Shown: positions 1 to 8,766 of the stretch, piece after piece
Layout: every line of letters begins with the position of its first letter
Position numbering within the stretch: position 1 is the stretch's first letter
Assembly: GCA_965205055.1 (NCBI GenBank)
Contig: OZ242030.1
Coordinates: 1,612,001-1,676,000, forward strand
DNA: 64,000 nt
Direction: 5' to 3'
DNA from: CBDBBY01 sp965205055
GTDB lineage: Bacteria > Pseudomonadota > Alphaproteobacteria > Rhodobacterales > Rhodobacteraceae
Translations under genes and position numbers: made by a program
The notes under the pieces: generated by a model
Told to the model about the DNA's origin: nothing
Seen by the model: only the letters and a program-made list of their open reading frames with translations
The model's database searches: none

Positions 1-62
1 ATCGAGTCATTTGCAAGATTGAAGAAGTCCAGCTCGTTGTATTGATAGTCAGAGTTGCTCAT
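1..62 (-). CDS. Partial CDS, N-terminus of unknown protein
   Basis: An ATG at 60-62 on the minus strand opens a frame that stays open to the window edge and encodes about 20 residues beginning MSNSDYQYNELDFF. No clear Shine-Dalgarno is visible. The rest of the gene lies outside the window, so no function is proposed; it could be a chance frame. Confidence 0.3.
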   Translation of the reverse strand, partial: MSNSDYQYNELDFFNLANDS

Positions 63-129
63 CGAAAACACGTTTATCGTTGAGATACTGACACAACAAA
101 GAAGAATCTAAACTGCCTCGGGAAACCCA

Positions 130-285
130 ATTCTCCTTGAACAGCCGAACTCCGCGTACGCGGAGTTCGGCTGGTTGCTTCGGACTGTGCTTTCTCTCCG
201 ACATGAATCCTTTCCTTTGAGTTTCCGGCTCGTTTGTTCAGCCGATTGTTCCCCGGAAAAGCAGGGGCAGTGCAGACGGCTTCTT
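130..285. repeat. Dispersed repeat with perfect 32-bp palindrome, copy 1
   Basis: Positions 142-173 form a perfect palindrome (arms CAGCCGAACTCCGCG, centre TA). About 110 bases of weaker similarity follow (pieces such as CTTTGAGTTTCCGGCTC and GGGGCAG). A second copy lies at 20298-20465 with the same palindrome (centre CA) and the same trailing pieces in the same order. The conserved tail shows this is a mobile or amplified repeat rather than a simple terminator. The family was not recognised. Confidence 0.6.
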
Positions 286-287
286 CT

Positions 288-689
288 TCATTCTGCGAAC
301 AACAGTTCAAGGCATTCGATAGATGTATATGGGGCCCATCTATATCGGAAGTCACAAATCAACCAATTAACCACGTCATATGAGAATCCAAGGGGATCTT
401 CAGCGGCCAGAGAGTGCCAGCCCGCCCAACGCTTTATTTCATCTGTATGTATAAGAGCTCCCACCGAATGCAGACATTCTGAAATACCATGTTCAACGCC
501 TAAAGCATCTAATCCGAAGTAATCGTCAGCGGCGCTGTCGGAATTAGTGTAGTCTGGAAGGTCGGAAAGAATTTTTCCGTTAGTGACCGCTGTCTTGCAA
601 TAAAGCCAAGCTTCGTCGGGGTCGAGCGCCGCAACCGGCATCGCGGCACACAACGCGAGCAAAGTCGCCGCCAAAGTTTTCGTGTGCAT
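288..689 (-). CDS. Small secreted hypothetical protein
   Basis: 133 residues from the ATG at 687-689. The start gives a textbook Sec signal peptide (MHTKTLAATLLALCAAMPVAA), with predicted cleavage near residue 21. The mature part is acidic and aromatic-rich with several cysteines, so it is probably disulfide-bonded in the periplasm. The frame is open further upstream, and that stretch (about 691-806) encodes MPRELYSLIKADADERAETA, reminiscent of a ribbon-helix-helix remnant. Because the signal peptide would then be internal, the shorter start is preferred. No family was recognised. Confidence 0.55.
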   Translation of the reverse strand: MHTKTLAATLLALCAAMPVAALDPDEAWLYCKTAVTNGKILSDLPDYTNSDSAADDYFGLDALGVEHGISECLHSVGALIHTDEIKRWAGWHSLAAEDPLGFSYDVVNWLICDFRYRWAPYTSIECLELLFAE

Positions 690-929
690 TGAATTCACTC
701 TTTCTTCATCGAAAGCGGCTTCCGCTTTCGCGATGATCCGTTGTTCCGCAGTCTCGGCGCGTTCATCGGCATCCGCCTTGATCAAGCTGTAGAGTTCTCG
801 CGGCATAGAAGCCAGAACTGGACGGGTGTCGCCGCGTCGGTCGCGCTTGCGACGATCCGCATGTTTCTGTCTGCATCTTGCGCGAGTGCCGACCTTCTTC
901 AACCATGCCGCCGCAACCTATGCAAAGAC

Positions 930-1670
930 AGGTCCATCGCAACAAAGGTACATGGCGCGACATGAGATCGGCTTCGATCATTTTTGCGCGCAGTCTGGTG
1001 CTGATCGGTGACGGCGAAGGCGGTTTTCCGTCGGCTTTTGCGCGCGGTGGCCCGGCCCTATCAATTCCCCACACATGACTCGGTGATCATTTCGTGTGCC
1101 CTTATGGTTCGGTTTCGCTGCATCCGCGGCACGAAGATCGTCCACGCAACCCGGAACTTAAGGATTCCGAGGAGCGGTTGCCGATTCGACCGCTGGAATC
1201 CGGCGCTTCGACCGCTGATTCGCGGATTGTCGGGTTCGCGGAGCTTTCGGCCACCCGGCAGCAGGCCGTCAAAGTACGGAACGCAGAGTTAAGTGTGTCC
1301 TATTGATAGGGCCCGGCCTGCGCGCGCTCAATGAAACCAAGAGAAGTCTCGGTTCGTCCAACGTAGGTATATGCAGCGAAGTAGCCTGACTGGCATCGAC
1401 TTGATGTGGCAAGCTTCTCGCGATCGGCAACCCCTGAAGTCGGCGCTGCTCCATGCCGCTGACTTCAGGGGGAGAAGTCGAGGGCATCGCGGAGTTTTTC
1501 GACTGACAAGTCAAACCTGTCGAGCATGTTGATTCGCGCCCATGCCGAGCCGTTGAGTGCAAAAGCCGGCGGAAAACCGTCTGCGCCGTCACCGGACAGC
1601 GACAGACTGTGCGCGAAACTGATCAAAGCCGACCTCATGTCGCGCCATGTACCTTTGTTGCGATGGACCC
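930..1670. mobile_element. 480-bp nonautonomous element with long inverted repeats, copy 1
   Basis: The left end (GGTCCATCGCAACAAAGG) and right end (CCTTTGTTGCGATGGACC) are inverted, and the match continues imperfectly for about 125 bp on each side. The interior has no convincing gene. This copy is interrupted by a 252-bp MITE plus its 9-bp target duplication. Subtracting these leaves about 480 bp, the same as copy 2 (5567-7805) after removal of its own insertion. No transposase with matching ends was seen in the window, so the mobiliser is unknown. Confidence 0.75.
1058..1309. mobile_element. 252-bp MITE inside the 480-bp element
   Basis: The ends are CTATCAATTCCCCACAC and, inverted, CTATCAATAGGACACAC. 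It is bounded by the direct repeat GGCCCGGCC at 1049-1057 and 1310-1318. The uninterrupted version of this target is present at about 5687-5695, so insertion and target duplication can be read directly by comparing the two copies. It has no coding capacity. Confidence 0.75.
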
Positions 1671-1802
1671 AGCGTAAGGCCACACAGAAGGTTTTTGCAA
1701 TCCACCTTACAATCCGCTCGGCGGCGAATCCTCCTGTCCGCCGCCTCGGAAGGGTCGATTCCGCGCCGCTTGCATCGCGATTGCCGTTCCTTCAATCTGC
1801 TT

Positions 1803-1826
1803 CCGTCCGGCGTTGAAGCCGGACGG
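1803..1826 (+). promoter_or_regulatory. Hairpin in leader of lipoprotein copy 1
   Basis: Inverted repeat CCGTCCGGC-gttgaa-GCCGGACGG ending 23 nt before the start codon and just before the ribosome site (GCAGGAAGGATG). The same hairpin precedes copy 2 at 3825-3848. It could be an attenuator or a processed mRNA 5' end; this is inferred from position only. Confidence 0.4.
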
Positions 1827-1849
1827 CTGTCAGCAGGAAGGATGAAACC

Positions 1850-3527
1850 ATGTACAGAAAGTTCCTATTGGCCTTGGCGGCCTGTCTGCCGCTCGCGCTT
1901 TCCGGCTGCGGCGGCGGGGGGGGGGGGCGGCGGAAGCGCATCGCCAGCCGAGCAAACGCCTTCCGTCGAAAGCGGAACGCAAACGCCAACCGCGGCGTTG
2001 GATGCGGCCAAGACCGCCGTGGACAACGCGAATTCGGCGAAAACCGAAGCCGCGGTCCAACGCGCCATCCGCTCTCTTTCCGCAGCGGTGGAAACGGCGG
2101 AAGCGGCCAAGACGGCCGCGCAAGCCGGTTTGACTGCCGCCCAAGCCGCTTTGACGGAAGCGCAGGACTACAGAACGGCGCAAGCCGCCATTCTCGACGG
2201 ACTGCGACCGGTCGGCGCATCCGCGAGCTTGGCGGCGGTGGAACCGGCATCGGCAGCGCTCGCATTCAACGCGAGGGCGGCGCTGGACGCGGCCAAGCGC
2301 GCCGTGGCCAATGCAAAGTCGACCAGAACCGAAGCCGCGATCAGCCGCGCCCGCCGCGCACTTTCGGAAGCGGTGCAAAAGGCGCGGGAGTCCTTCGACG
2401 AAGCAACCGCAGTCGTCCGCCTTGCGGAAACCGATTTGACGGCCGCGCGGAACTACAGAAACGAGCAAACTCCCCTTCTCAATTCGATCCCGTTCACGCG
2501 GCCGTTCGGACCAGCGCCGCCGGAGCAGCCTTCATCGCCGCCCGGCGAATTCAGCGTCACGCACGTGGAGCGGAGCTTTAATTATCACACGCTTTTGAGA
2601 TTCGGCGATCCGGTCACCGGCTATGATGGCACCTGCTATAGCGAATATGGCTGCGCCTACATAATTGCCGGTTATCCGAGGTACGCCTTGCGCGGCTGGG
2701 GTCATGACACGCCCTTGCGTCCAAATCATGCCCCTTCTCCCGTTGAATCCTATTGGACGGATGTCCGCGGCGACGCCCGCGGACTGGACAATGGTTTCAG
2801 GGAAATCAGGCGCGCCAACGGCATCACGATAGCCCGAAAAGACTTCGACGCTTACAATCCCAGCCGGACTACCGACTTATTCGAGGACGGCCAATTCGTA
2901 GGCAAATCGGTGATTCCTCCCGGCGCGAGAGCTTACGACAGGTATATCGTCGGGATCGGCAGCTACAGCGCGCTCGAGGTGCTCAGCGCGATTTACGAGG
3001 CTCCCGACTACCGCTTGCCGTCAGGGGAGCGGATTGCTCAAACCGGCGGGTTCGCGTCCGCGTTCGGCGAACGCTCGGTCCGAGCTCCGGGCTGGACGCG
3101 GCCGGGGCTGAACCCGCAGACGAACCTTCGGTTCGTGTACCGCGGCGCGGTGGCGGGGGTCAAGCACAGGGAAAGAGGGAAGGCTTTCACCGGCACCGCG
3201 ACTTTGACCTACCGCCCCAACATTGCGGGCGACACCATCAATCTCTTGCTGCGCGAGCATCGCGGCCAAGGCATCTATGGCCCGTGGAGTCACGAAGCCG
3301 ACATGTCTCCGAACAACGACGGGTCGTTTTCCGACGCTTCAAACAGCGTCAAAGGCGATTTCTACGGTCCGAACTGGGATGAAGCGGCCGGGATCGTCCA
3401 GACGCGCGACGTCTACGGCGGGTGGCTGGTTCATCGGCCGTTCCGATTTCAAGGCGGAACTTCATCCGGCCCCGTCTTGGGACAGCACACGGGGCCGCCT
3501 TTCGCGCTCAACGACTTCATCCAATGA
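1850..3527 (+). CDS. Phase-variable surface lipoprotein, TbpB-like barrel, copy 1 (OFF here)
   Basis: The start (MYRKFLLALAACLPLALSGC) is a lipoprotein signal with lipobox LSGC, preceded by a good ribosome site (AGGAAGG). Straight after the lipidated Cys is a tract of 12 G (1916-1927). The frame from the ATG runs into an unrelated frame, while the real product continues one base over to 3527; 11 G would join them. Downstream of the Gly linker come two Ala-rich helical repeats (about 190 residues, likely coiled coil), then a variable segment. The C-terminal region ends in a pattern (VKGDFYGPNWDEAAGI, then YGGWLVHR) typical of the TbpB beta-barrel fold (PF01298). That family contains outer-surface lipoproteins binding host or nutrient ligands. 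The TbpB assignment is by motif; the ligand is unknown. Confidence 0.75.
1916..1927 (+). repeat. Poly-G phase-variation tract, 12 G
   Basis: Uninterrupted run of 12 G directly after the lipobox codons. The open frame downstream needs 11 G (or 8 or 14) to be read from the ATG at 1850, so at 12 G translation goes into the wrong frame. Long mononucleotide runs inside a signal-peptide-proximal region are the classic substrate of slipped-strand switching. Confidence 0.85.
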
Positions 3528-3770
3528 GCAAGTGCCCCTCGCCGCTTCGACGGCAGCCGGAAGGGCGAAGGCGTTCCCTGCGCTGGCGTCGATCCGGCCG
3601 TCGCGAAGCCGGAAAATTTTCCCGAAACCGCGCGATCCCTTCGGCGGTTTTCGGGGTTTCAGCCGGATTCAAGCCGCCGGTTGCCGTCGAACCGGCGAAC
3701 TTGCTTCATCCCGCCGCCCGGCAATGTCAGAAAAATGCCGAGTCGTGAGATAGCCGCAACCGCTATCTCG
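3528..3770. other. Spacer between tandem lipoprotein genes, possible terminator
   Basis: No gene is seen. The inverted repeat CCCGAAACCGC ... GCGGTTTTCGGG (3621-3655) could end transcripts from copy 1. From about 3769 the sequence matches the upstream region of copy 1 (from about 1748), marking the start of the tandem duplication. Confidence 0.4.
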
Positions 3771-3824
3771 GAGGGGTCGATTCCGAGCCGCTTGCATCGC
3801 GATTGCCGTTCCTTCAATCTGCTT

Positions 3825-3848
3825 CCGTCCGGCGTTGAAGCCGGACGG
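3825..3848 (+). promoter_or_regulatory. Hairpin in leader of lipoprotein copy 2
   Basis: Identical to the hairpin at 1803-1826, and again ends 23 nt before the start codon. Its exact conservation fits duplication of the whole transcription unit, not only the coding part. Confidence 0.4.
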
Positions 3849-3871
3849 CTGTCAGCAGGAAGGATGAAACC

Positions 3872-5565
3872 ATGTACAGAAAGTTCCTATTGGCCTTGGC
3901 GGCCTGTCTGCCGCTCGCGCTGTCCGGCTGCGGCGGCGGGGGGGGGGCGGCGGAAGCGCATCGCCAGCCGAGCAACCGCCTTCCGTCGAAAGCGGAACGC
4001 AAACGCCAACCGCGGCGTTGGATGCGGCCAAGACCGCCGTGGACAACGCGAATTCGGCGAAAACCGAAGCCGCGGTCCAACGCGCCATCCGCTCTCTTTC
4101 CGCAGCGGTGGAAACGGCGGAAGCGGCCAAGACGGCCGCGCAAGCCGGTTTGACTGCCGCCCAAGCCGCTTTGACGGAAGCGCAGGACTACAGAACGGCG
4201 CAAGCCGCCATTCTCGACGGACTGCGACCGGTCGGCGCATCCGCGAGCTTGGCGGCGGTGGAACCGGCATCGGCAGCGCTCGCATTCAACGCGAGGGCGG
4301 CGCTGGACGCGGCCAAGCGCGCCGTGGCCAATGCAAAGTCGACCAGAACCGAAGCCGCGATCAGCCGCGCCCGCCGCGCACTTTCGGAAGCGGTGCAAAA
4401 GGCGCGGGAGTCCTTCGACGAAGCAACCGCAGTCGTCCGCCTTGCGGAAACCGATTTGACGGCCGCGCGGAACTACAGAAACGAGCAAACTCCCCTTCTC
4501 AATTCGATCCCGTTCACGCGGCCGTTCGGACCAGCGCCGCCGGAGCAGCCTTCATCGCCGCCCGGCGAATTCAGCGTCACGCACGTGGAGAGGAGCTTTC
4601 TGTATTTCACGAACTTCAAATATGCGTATCCGCCAGCCGGTTTTTACAACAGCTGCGAAATCCCGCACGGCTATACCGGAGACTGCTACACCATAGTTCG
4701 CGGTTTTTACAGATTAAACCCATTTGATAGAGTCGCTATTGCCAATAGACATAGCTGGTTGTGGTACACGGAATTCCGTCCGGAGGGGGAGGAGGACCAC
4801 CCTGCTCCCGTTGAATCCTATTGGACGGATGTCCGCGGCGACGCCAGCGGGCTGGACAACGGTTTCAGGGAAATCAGGCGCGCCAACGGCATCACGATAG
4901 CCCGAAAGGACTTCCCATCTTCAACGGCTAGCACGGAGCTCGCGGCAACGCGCAACCCCGACTTCGACAGGATTCACGACAGGTATATTCACGACAGGTA
5001 TATTGTCGGGATCGGCAGCTACAGCGCGCTAGAGGTGCTCAGCGAGATTTATACGGGCCCCAATGCTCCCGTGCCTTACAACGGCGGGTTCGCGTCCGCG
5101 TTCGGCGAACGCTCGGTCCGAGCTCCGGGCTGGACGCGGCCGGGGCTGAACCCGCAGACGAACCTTCGGTTCGTGTACCGCGGCGCGGTGGCGGGGGTCA
5201 AGCACAGGGAAAGAGGGAAGGCTTTCACCGGCACCGCGACTTTGACCTACCGCCCCAACATTGCGGGCGACACCATCAATCTCTTGCTGCGCGAGCATCG
5301 CGGCCAAGGCATCTATGGCCCGTGGAGTCACGAAGCCGACATGTCTCCGAACAACGACGGGTCGTTTTCCGACGCTTCAAACAGCGTCAAAGGCGATTTC
5401 TACGGTCCGAACTGGGATGAAGCGGCCGGGATCGTCCAGACGCGCGACGTCTACGGCGGGTGGCTGGTTCATCGGCCGTTCCGATTTCAAGGCGGAACTT
5501 CATCCGGCCCCGTCTTGGGACAGCACACGGGGCCGCCTTTCGCGCTCAACGACTTCATCCAATGA
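3872..5565 (+). CDS. Phase-variable surface lipoprotein, TbpB-like barrel, copy 2 (OFF here)
   Basis: Tandem paralogue of 1850-3527 with the same ribosome site, signal peptide, lipobox and coiled-coil region, but with 10 G (3938-3947) instead of 12. The long frame is offset from the ATG, and adding one G restores a single product to the stop at 5563-5565. Coiled-coil and C-terminal barrel sequences are almost identical to copy 1. Two windows differ strongly: roughly 4600-4810 and 4915-5090 (copy 1: 2577-2745 and 2860-3055). A short direct duplication (CACGACAGGTATATT) sits near 4975-5004. The 480-bp element begins one base after the stop codon. The pattern suggests alternative surface loops on a common scaffold. 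Confidence 0.75.
3938..3947 (+). repeat. Poly-G phase-variation tract, 10 G
   Basis: Run of 10 G at the position equivalent to the 12-G tract of copy 1. One extra G gives the in-frame form. The two copies therefore sit on either side of the common ON length of 11. Confidence 0.85.
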
Positions 5566-5832
5566 GGGGTCCATCGCAACAAAGGTACATGGCGCGACAT
5601 GAGATCGGCTTCGATCATTTTTGCGCGCAGTCTGGTGCCGATCGGTGACGGCGAAGGCGGTTTTCCGTCGGCTTTTGCGCGCGGTGGCCCGGCCTGCGCG
5701 CGCTCAATGAAACCAAGAGAAGTCTCGGTTCGTCCAACGTAGGTATATGCAGCGAAGTAGCCTGACTGGCATCGACTTGATGTGGCAAGCTTCTCGCGAT
5801 CGGCAACCCCTGAAGTCGGCGCTGCTCCATGC

Positions 5833-7582
5833 GGGTGCATCCCATTTTTTGGTTATGCGGCTGCGGCGCGGCAAGCCCTCCAATCGAGGAAGTCGGGCCA
5901 GCGCCTGTTTTCGAAGCAGCATTTGACGGCGAGCACGGCGTTGGCGCCCGCTTTCGACCAGTGGCGCCCGGCTCCTTTGAGCCGGCTTCCGACGATGCGC
6001 TTGCACGCGCTTTCCACGATGCCGGATCCGACCGGCAGGCCGCGCTTCCGGTAGAGGTCGCAGCGCATTCGGTCCCTGTTGGCCTCGTAGTAGCGGATGC
6101 AGGCCTCGACCGCTTCGAACCGGCGGTGCCGCTTCAGAGCGGCGATGACCCGGTCGACCCGCCCGGCGTCCAGCTGCTTCCTGATCCAGTCCATCCACGC
6201 CGCCTGTTTGCCCTTGTCCGGCGCCGCGGCCTGCACGGCGTCCGACGCATATTCGAGGGCGTGATGCAGGTCGAGGATGAAGGTCGTTTTCCGTCCGGGC
6301 AGGATCTCCTCGCAGACGGTCCGGATCCACGGCGCCCCGTCGGACAGCACCGCCACCTCCTCGGCCGCGAACACGCCGTTCCGGTGCAAGAACTGCGCCA
6401 GGCGGGCGGCGAACTCCGAGGCCCGGCTGAGCCCGTTCACCGACCTCGCGCTGTCGATGCGGACGCTGACGGCCCCGCTGTTCCGGCCTTTCCGCGGCTC
6501 CCCGGTCTTCGGATCCAGACTGTCGGCCTCGCGGCAGATGACGGCCTTCGCCTCGCGGGTCTTCGCCGCGCCGTCCGCCTGCTTGCCGGCCACGCCCTCG
6601 ACCTCGCGGGCGGCCATCGGGACTCCGGTGCCGTCGATCCCCGGCAGAACCCGCTTCGCCGGAGGCGACGCCTCGGCGTCCGCCCGCTCGAACGCCTGCA
6701 TCTCTTCGCCGAGCCTCGCGACATGGCGCTGGAGAGTCGACGTCGGAACCTCCACGCCGGCGAAATTCCTGAGCTTGCGGCGCGCCTGCTCATAACTGTC
6801 GGAACTGGCGGCGTCCGCATAAAGGCTTTCCGCGCCGGGCGTGACGTTCTTGCCTTCCAGATCCAGCGCCGGGTCCAAAGGGAAACAGCTGCCGCCGCAC
6901 CCGCGGCAGCGGAAACGGCGCCGTTCGACCCGGACCGGTCCGAAGCGCGTCCCGAACGTCTTCCCGACCCGGCCGTGACGGTCCATCCGCCGGTCGCAAC
7001 GCGGGCAGGACGGAGGCGGAAGAGCGGCGTCGAACGCCTCGAGCAGCGCCGCGCAGCACGTCGCCCCGCCGCCCAGCAGATCGTCGCGGATCGACGTCTC
7101 GATGGCGTCCAGATCCGGAACGCCGCCGCCCCGCAACTCCGCCCTCATCCGAGGAAGCGAACGGCCGAACGCCGCCGCGATCTCCGCATGCAGCGCCTCC
7201 ATCTCCGAGGACGGCCCGCCGGACGCCGCCTCGAACTCGCGGCAATGCACCCGGCCGTCCTCGCGCCAGTACTGCGACGCAACGCCGTCGCGCTCGACAC
7301 TCAATGGACCCAGCGTCGCCGCCTGCTCGTCCGTCAAACCCTGCAAAAACGCCGCCAATTCCGGATGGCGGAACTCCGCGTCCCGTATCTTCTCTGCCAT
7401 GTCGCCCTCTTCTGCCCGAGCCCCGGAGGCGCGGCGCCCGCCGTGCGCGGGTCTTCGGAAACCGCTCCGGGACCGATCCATGCCGAACCCCGCAGCCCCC
7501 GATGGCAACCCCCGGAACGCAAAACCCGAGCCACGCCCGAAAGCGTGGAGAGGCCCGTTCCCACAAAAAATGGGATGCACCC
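5833..7582 (-). mobile_element. Complete ISKra4-family insertion sequence
   Basis: Terminal inverted repeats GGGTGCATCCCATTTTTTG at both ends, flanked by the 9-bp direct repeat GCTCCATGC (5824-5832 and 7583-7591); the empty site is readable in copy 1 of the host element near 1446. Length is 1750 bp with one transposase gene. Many fragments and short derivatives with similar ends occur elsewhere in the window (20.8, 22.8-23.3, 26.9, 27.7, 28.5, 52.5, 53.0 and 58.2 kb), so this type of element has been active repeatedly. Confidence 0.85.
5853..7400 (-). CDS. ISKra4-family transposase
   Basis: 515 residues from the ATG at 7398-7400 (MAEKIRDAEFRHPELAAFLQ); the frame is open further upstream, but that part is IS end sequence. 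A zinc-ribbon region (CPRCDRRM, then CRGCGG) lies near residues 135-180. It is followed by the DDE-type core: GIDGTGVPM, VLSDGAPWI, and the family signature LPVGSGIVESACKRIVGSR with a terminal Trp-rich tail (WPDFLDWRACRAAAA). No frameshift or stop is seen, so it may be active and could mobilise the related MITEs in trans. Confidence 0.85.
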   Translation of the reverse strand: MAEKIRDAEFRHPELAAFLQGLTDEQAATLGPLSVERDGVASQYWREDGRVHCREFEAASGGPSSEMEALHAEIAAAFGRSLPRMRAELRGGGVPDLDAIETSIRDDLLGGGATCCAALLEAFDAALPPPSCPRCDRRMDRHGRVGKTFGTRFGPVRVERRRFRCRGCGGSCFPLDPALDLEGKNVTPGAESLYADAASSDSYEQARRKLRNFAGVEVPTSTLQRHVARLGEEMQAFERADAEASPPAKRVLPGIDGTGVPMAAREVEGVAGKQADGAAKTREAKAVICREADSLDPKTGEPRKGRNSGAVSVRIDSARSVNGLSRASEFAARLAQFLHRNGVFAAEEVAVLSDGAPWIRTVCEEILPGRKTTFILDLHHALEYASDAVQAAAPDKGKQAAWMDWIRKQLDAGRVDRVIAALKRHRRFEAVEACIRYYEANRDRMRCDLYRKRGLPVGSGIVESACKRIVGSRLKGAGRHWSKAGANAVLAVKCCFENRRWPDFLDWRACRAAAA

Positions 7583-7905
7583 GCTCCATGCCGCTGACTT
7601 CAGGGGGAGAAGTCGAGGGCATCGCGGAGTTTTTCGACTGACAAGTCAAACCTGTCGAGCATGTTGATTCGCGCCCATGCCGAGCCGTTGAGTGCAAAAG
7701 CCGGCGGAAAACCGTCTGCGCCGTCACCGGACAGCGACAGACTGTGCGCGAAACTGATCAAAGCCGACCTCATGTCGCGCCATGTACCTTTGTTGCGATG
7801 GACCCAAAAACATGGAACCCGCCCAGAGATAAGGAACGCGTTCACGAGACCAAGTCCCATCTTGCCGGGACACGCACATCGCGGATGCGGAAGCTGCCTT
7901 TTTTA

Positions 7906-8766
7906 GGGCCCGTCTATGCTAAATCATGCGTCATTTCGAAGACGGCGGCGAGATTCAGGAAGCCCCGATAGGTCGCGTCGAGCTTGTCGAACCGCATAAA
8001 GAGGCGCCGGCAGCCCTTGAATCTCCGGAACAGCCGTTCGATCTCGTTGCGAAGCTTGCAGGTTTTCCGGTCATATTCCCATTCGGCTTTCCGGTTCGCC
8101 TTCGGCGGCACGACCGGCGTCATTCCAAGGTCGCGGACGAGCTGGCGGGTCTCGTCGCCCTCGCAGGCGCGGTCCATCGCCAGAGGCGCGCCCGCGACCG
8201 GATCGGCCCAGCTCTCCGGCAGGGCGCGGCCTTCGGGCGCGTCGTTGGCCTGGCCGCCGGACAGGCGAAAAGTCATTGCCTGCCGGCCGCTTGCGGAGAC
8301 CATGTGGATCTTCGTGGTCCAGCCGCCGCGCGATTTGCCGATGCTCTGCGGCCCGTTCGTCTTCCGCGCCCCGGTGCCGTCCAGATGCACCTCGGCGCCG
8401 GTGCTGTCGAGGCCGAAGCAGACCGCGTCCCCGCCGGGCGCATGCAGTTCCCGAAGCGCGGCGAACAGCCGATCAAGCACGCCGCTGCGCGACCAGCGGC
8501 GGAACCGGGCGTAGACCGTGCATCATTTTCCGAAGCGCTCCGGCAGGGCGCGCCGTTTGCAGCCGTTCTTCAGGACATGCAGGACCGCATTGATGAATGC
8601 GATGTTGGGAATCCGTACGTTCCCCCGCTGAACCGGCAGGAAGGGCGGATCTTGGCGTACTGTTTTGCCGCGGTCTGTTTCATGATTGAATGCCGCTCGA
8701 TTTTTATGTCATTTTTGACAGTCACTTAAGCATAGATCCAAGCAAAAATTCTAGCGTAGACAGGCC
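7906..8766 (-). mobile_element. IS5-family (IS427-like) element, copy 1, degenerate
   Basis: 861 bp with ends GGGCCCGTCTATGCTA and, inverted, GGCCTGTCTACGCTAG, flanked by TTA on both sides (7903-7905 and 8767-8769). The right TTA is also the stop codon of guaD, so insertion just preserved that gene. Size and ends fit the IS427 group. The 100 bp between this element and the 480-bp element (7806-7902) shows no gene. Confidence 0.75.
7914..8683 (-). pseudogene. IS5-family transposase, frameshifted
   Basis: The frame starts at the ATG at 8681-8683 (MKQTAAKQYAKIRPS). It loses frame near 8641, where one C is missing relative to the related copy at 60.6 kb, and then meets an in-frame TGA near 8523 replacing an expected Trp. 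The remaining 188-residue frame holds the DDE region: GLDSTGAEVHLDGTGA, AMDRACEGDE, and the C-terminal ERLFRRFKGCRRLFMRFDKLD. IS427-type elements normally need frameshifting between two frames, but the nonsense codon makes this copy dead. Confidence 0.8.

Larger units (their letters stand above)
5567..7805. mobile_element. 480-bp nonautonomous element, copy 2, interrupted by ISKra4 element
   Basis: Same ends as copy 1 (GGGTCCATCGCAAC ... GTTGCGATGGACCC). The total of 2239 bp minus the 1750-bp IS and one 9-bp duplication leaves 480 bp, matching copy 1. The left half reads through CCCGGCCTGCGCGCGCTC without the MITE found in copy 1, so the two insertions happened independently. Confidence 0.75.

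Noticed and set aside
1850..2581. Continuous 243-residue Arg-rich frame starting at the lipoprotein ATG
   Set aside because: After the G run it reads the coiled-coil gene in the wrong frame; composition is Arg/Gly-rich noise, and the Ala-rich frame is the conserved one in both copies.
5829..7667. Plus-strand 612-residue frame over the ISKra4 element
   Set aside because: Complement of the transposase gene; no motif, and the minus strand has all family signatures.
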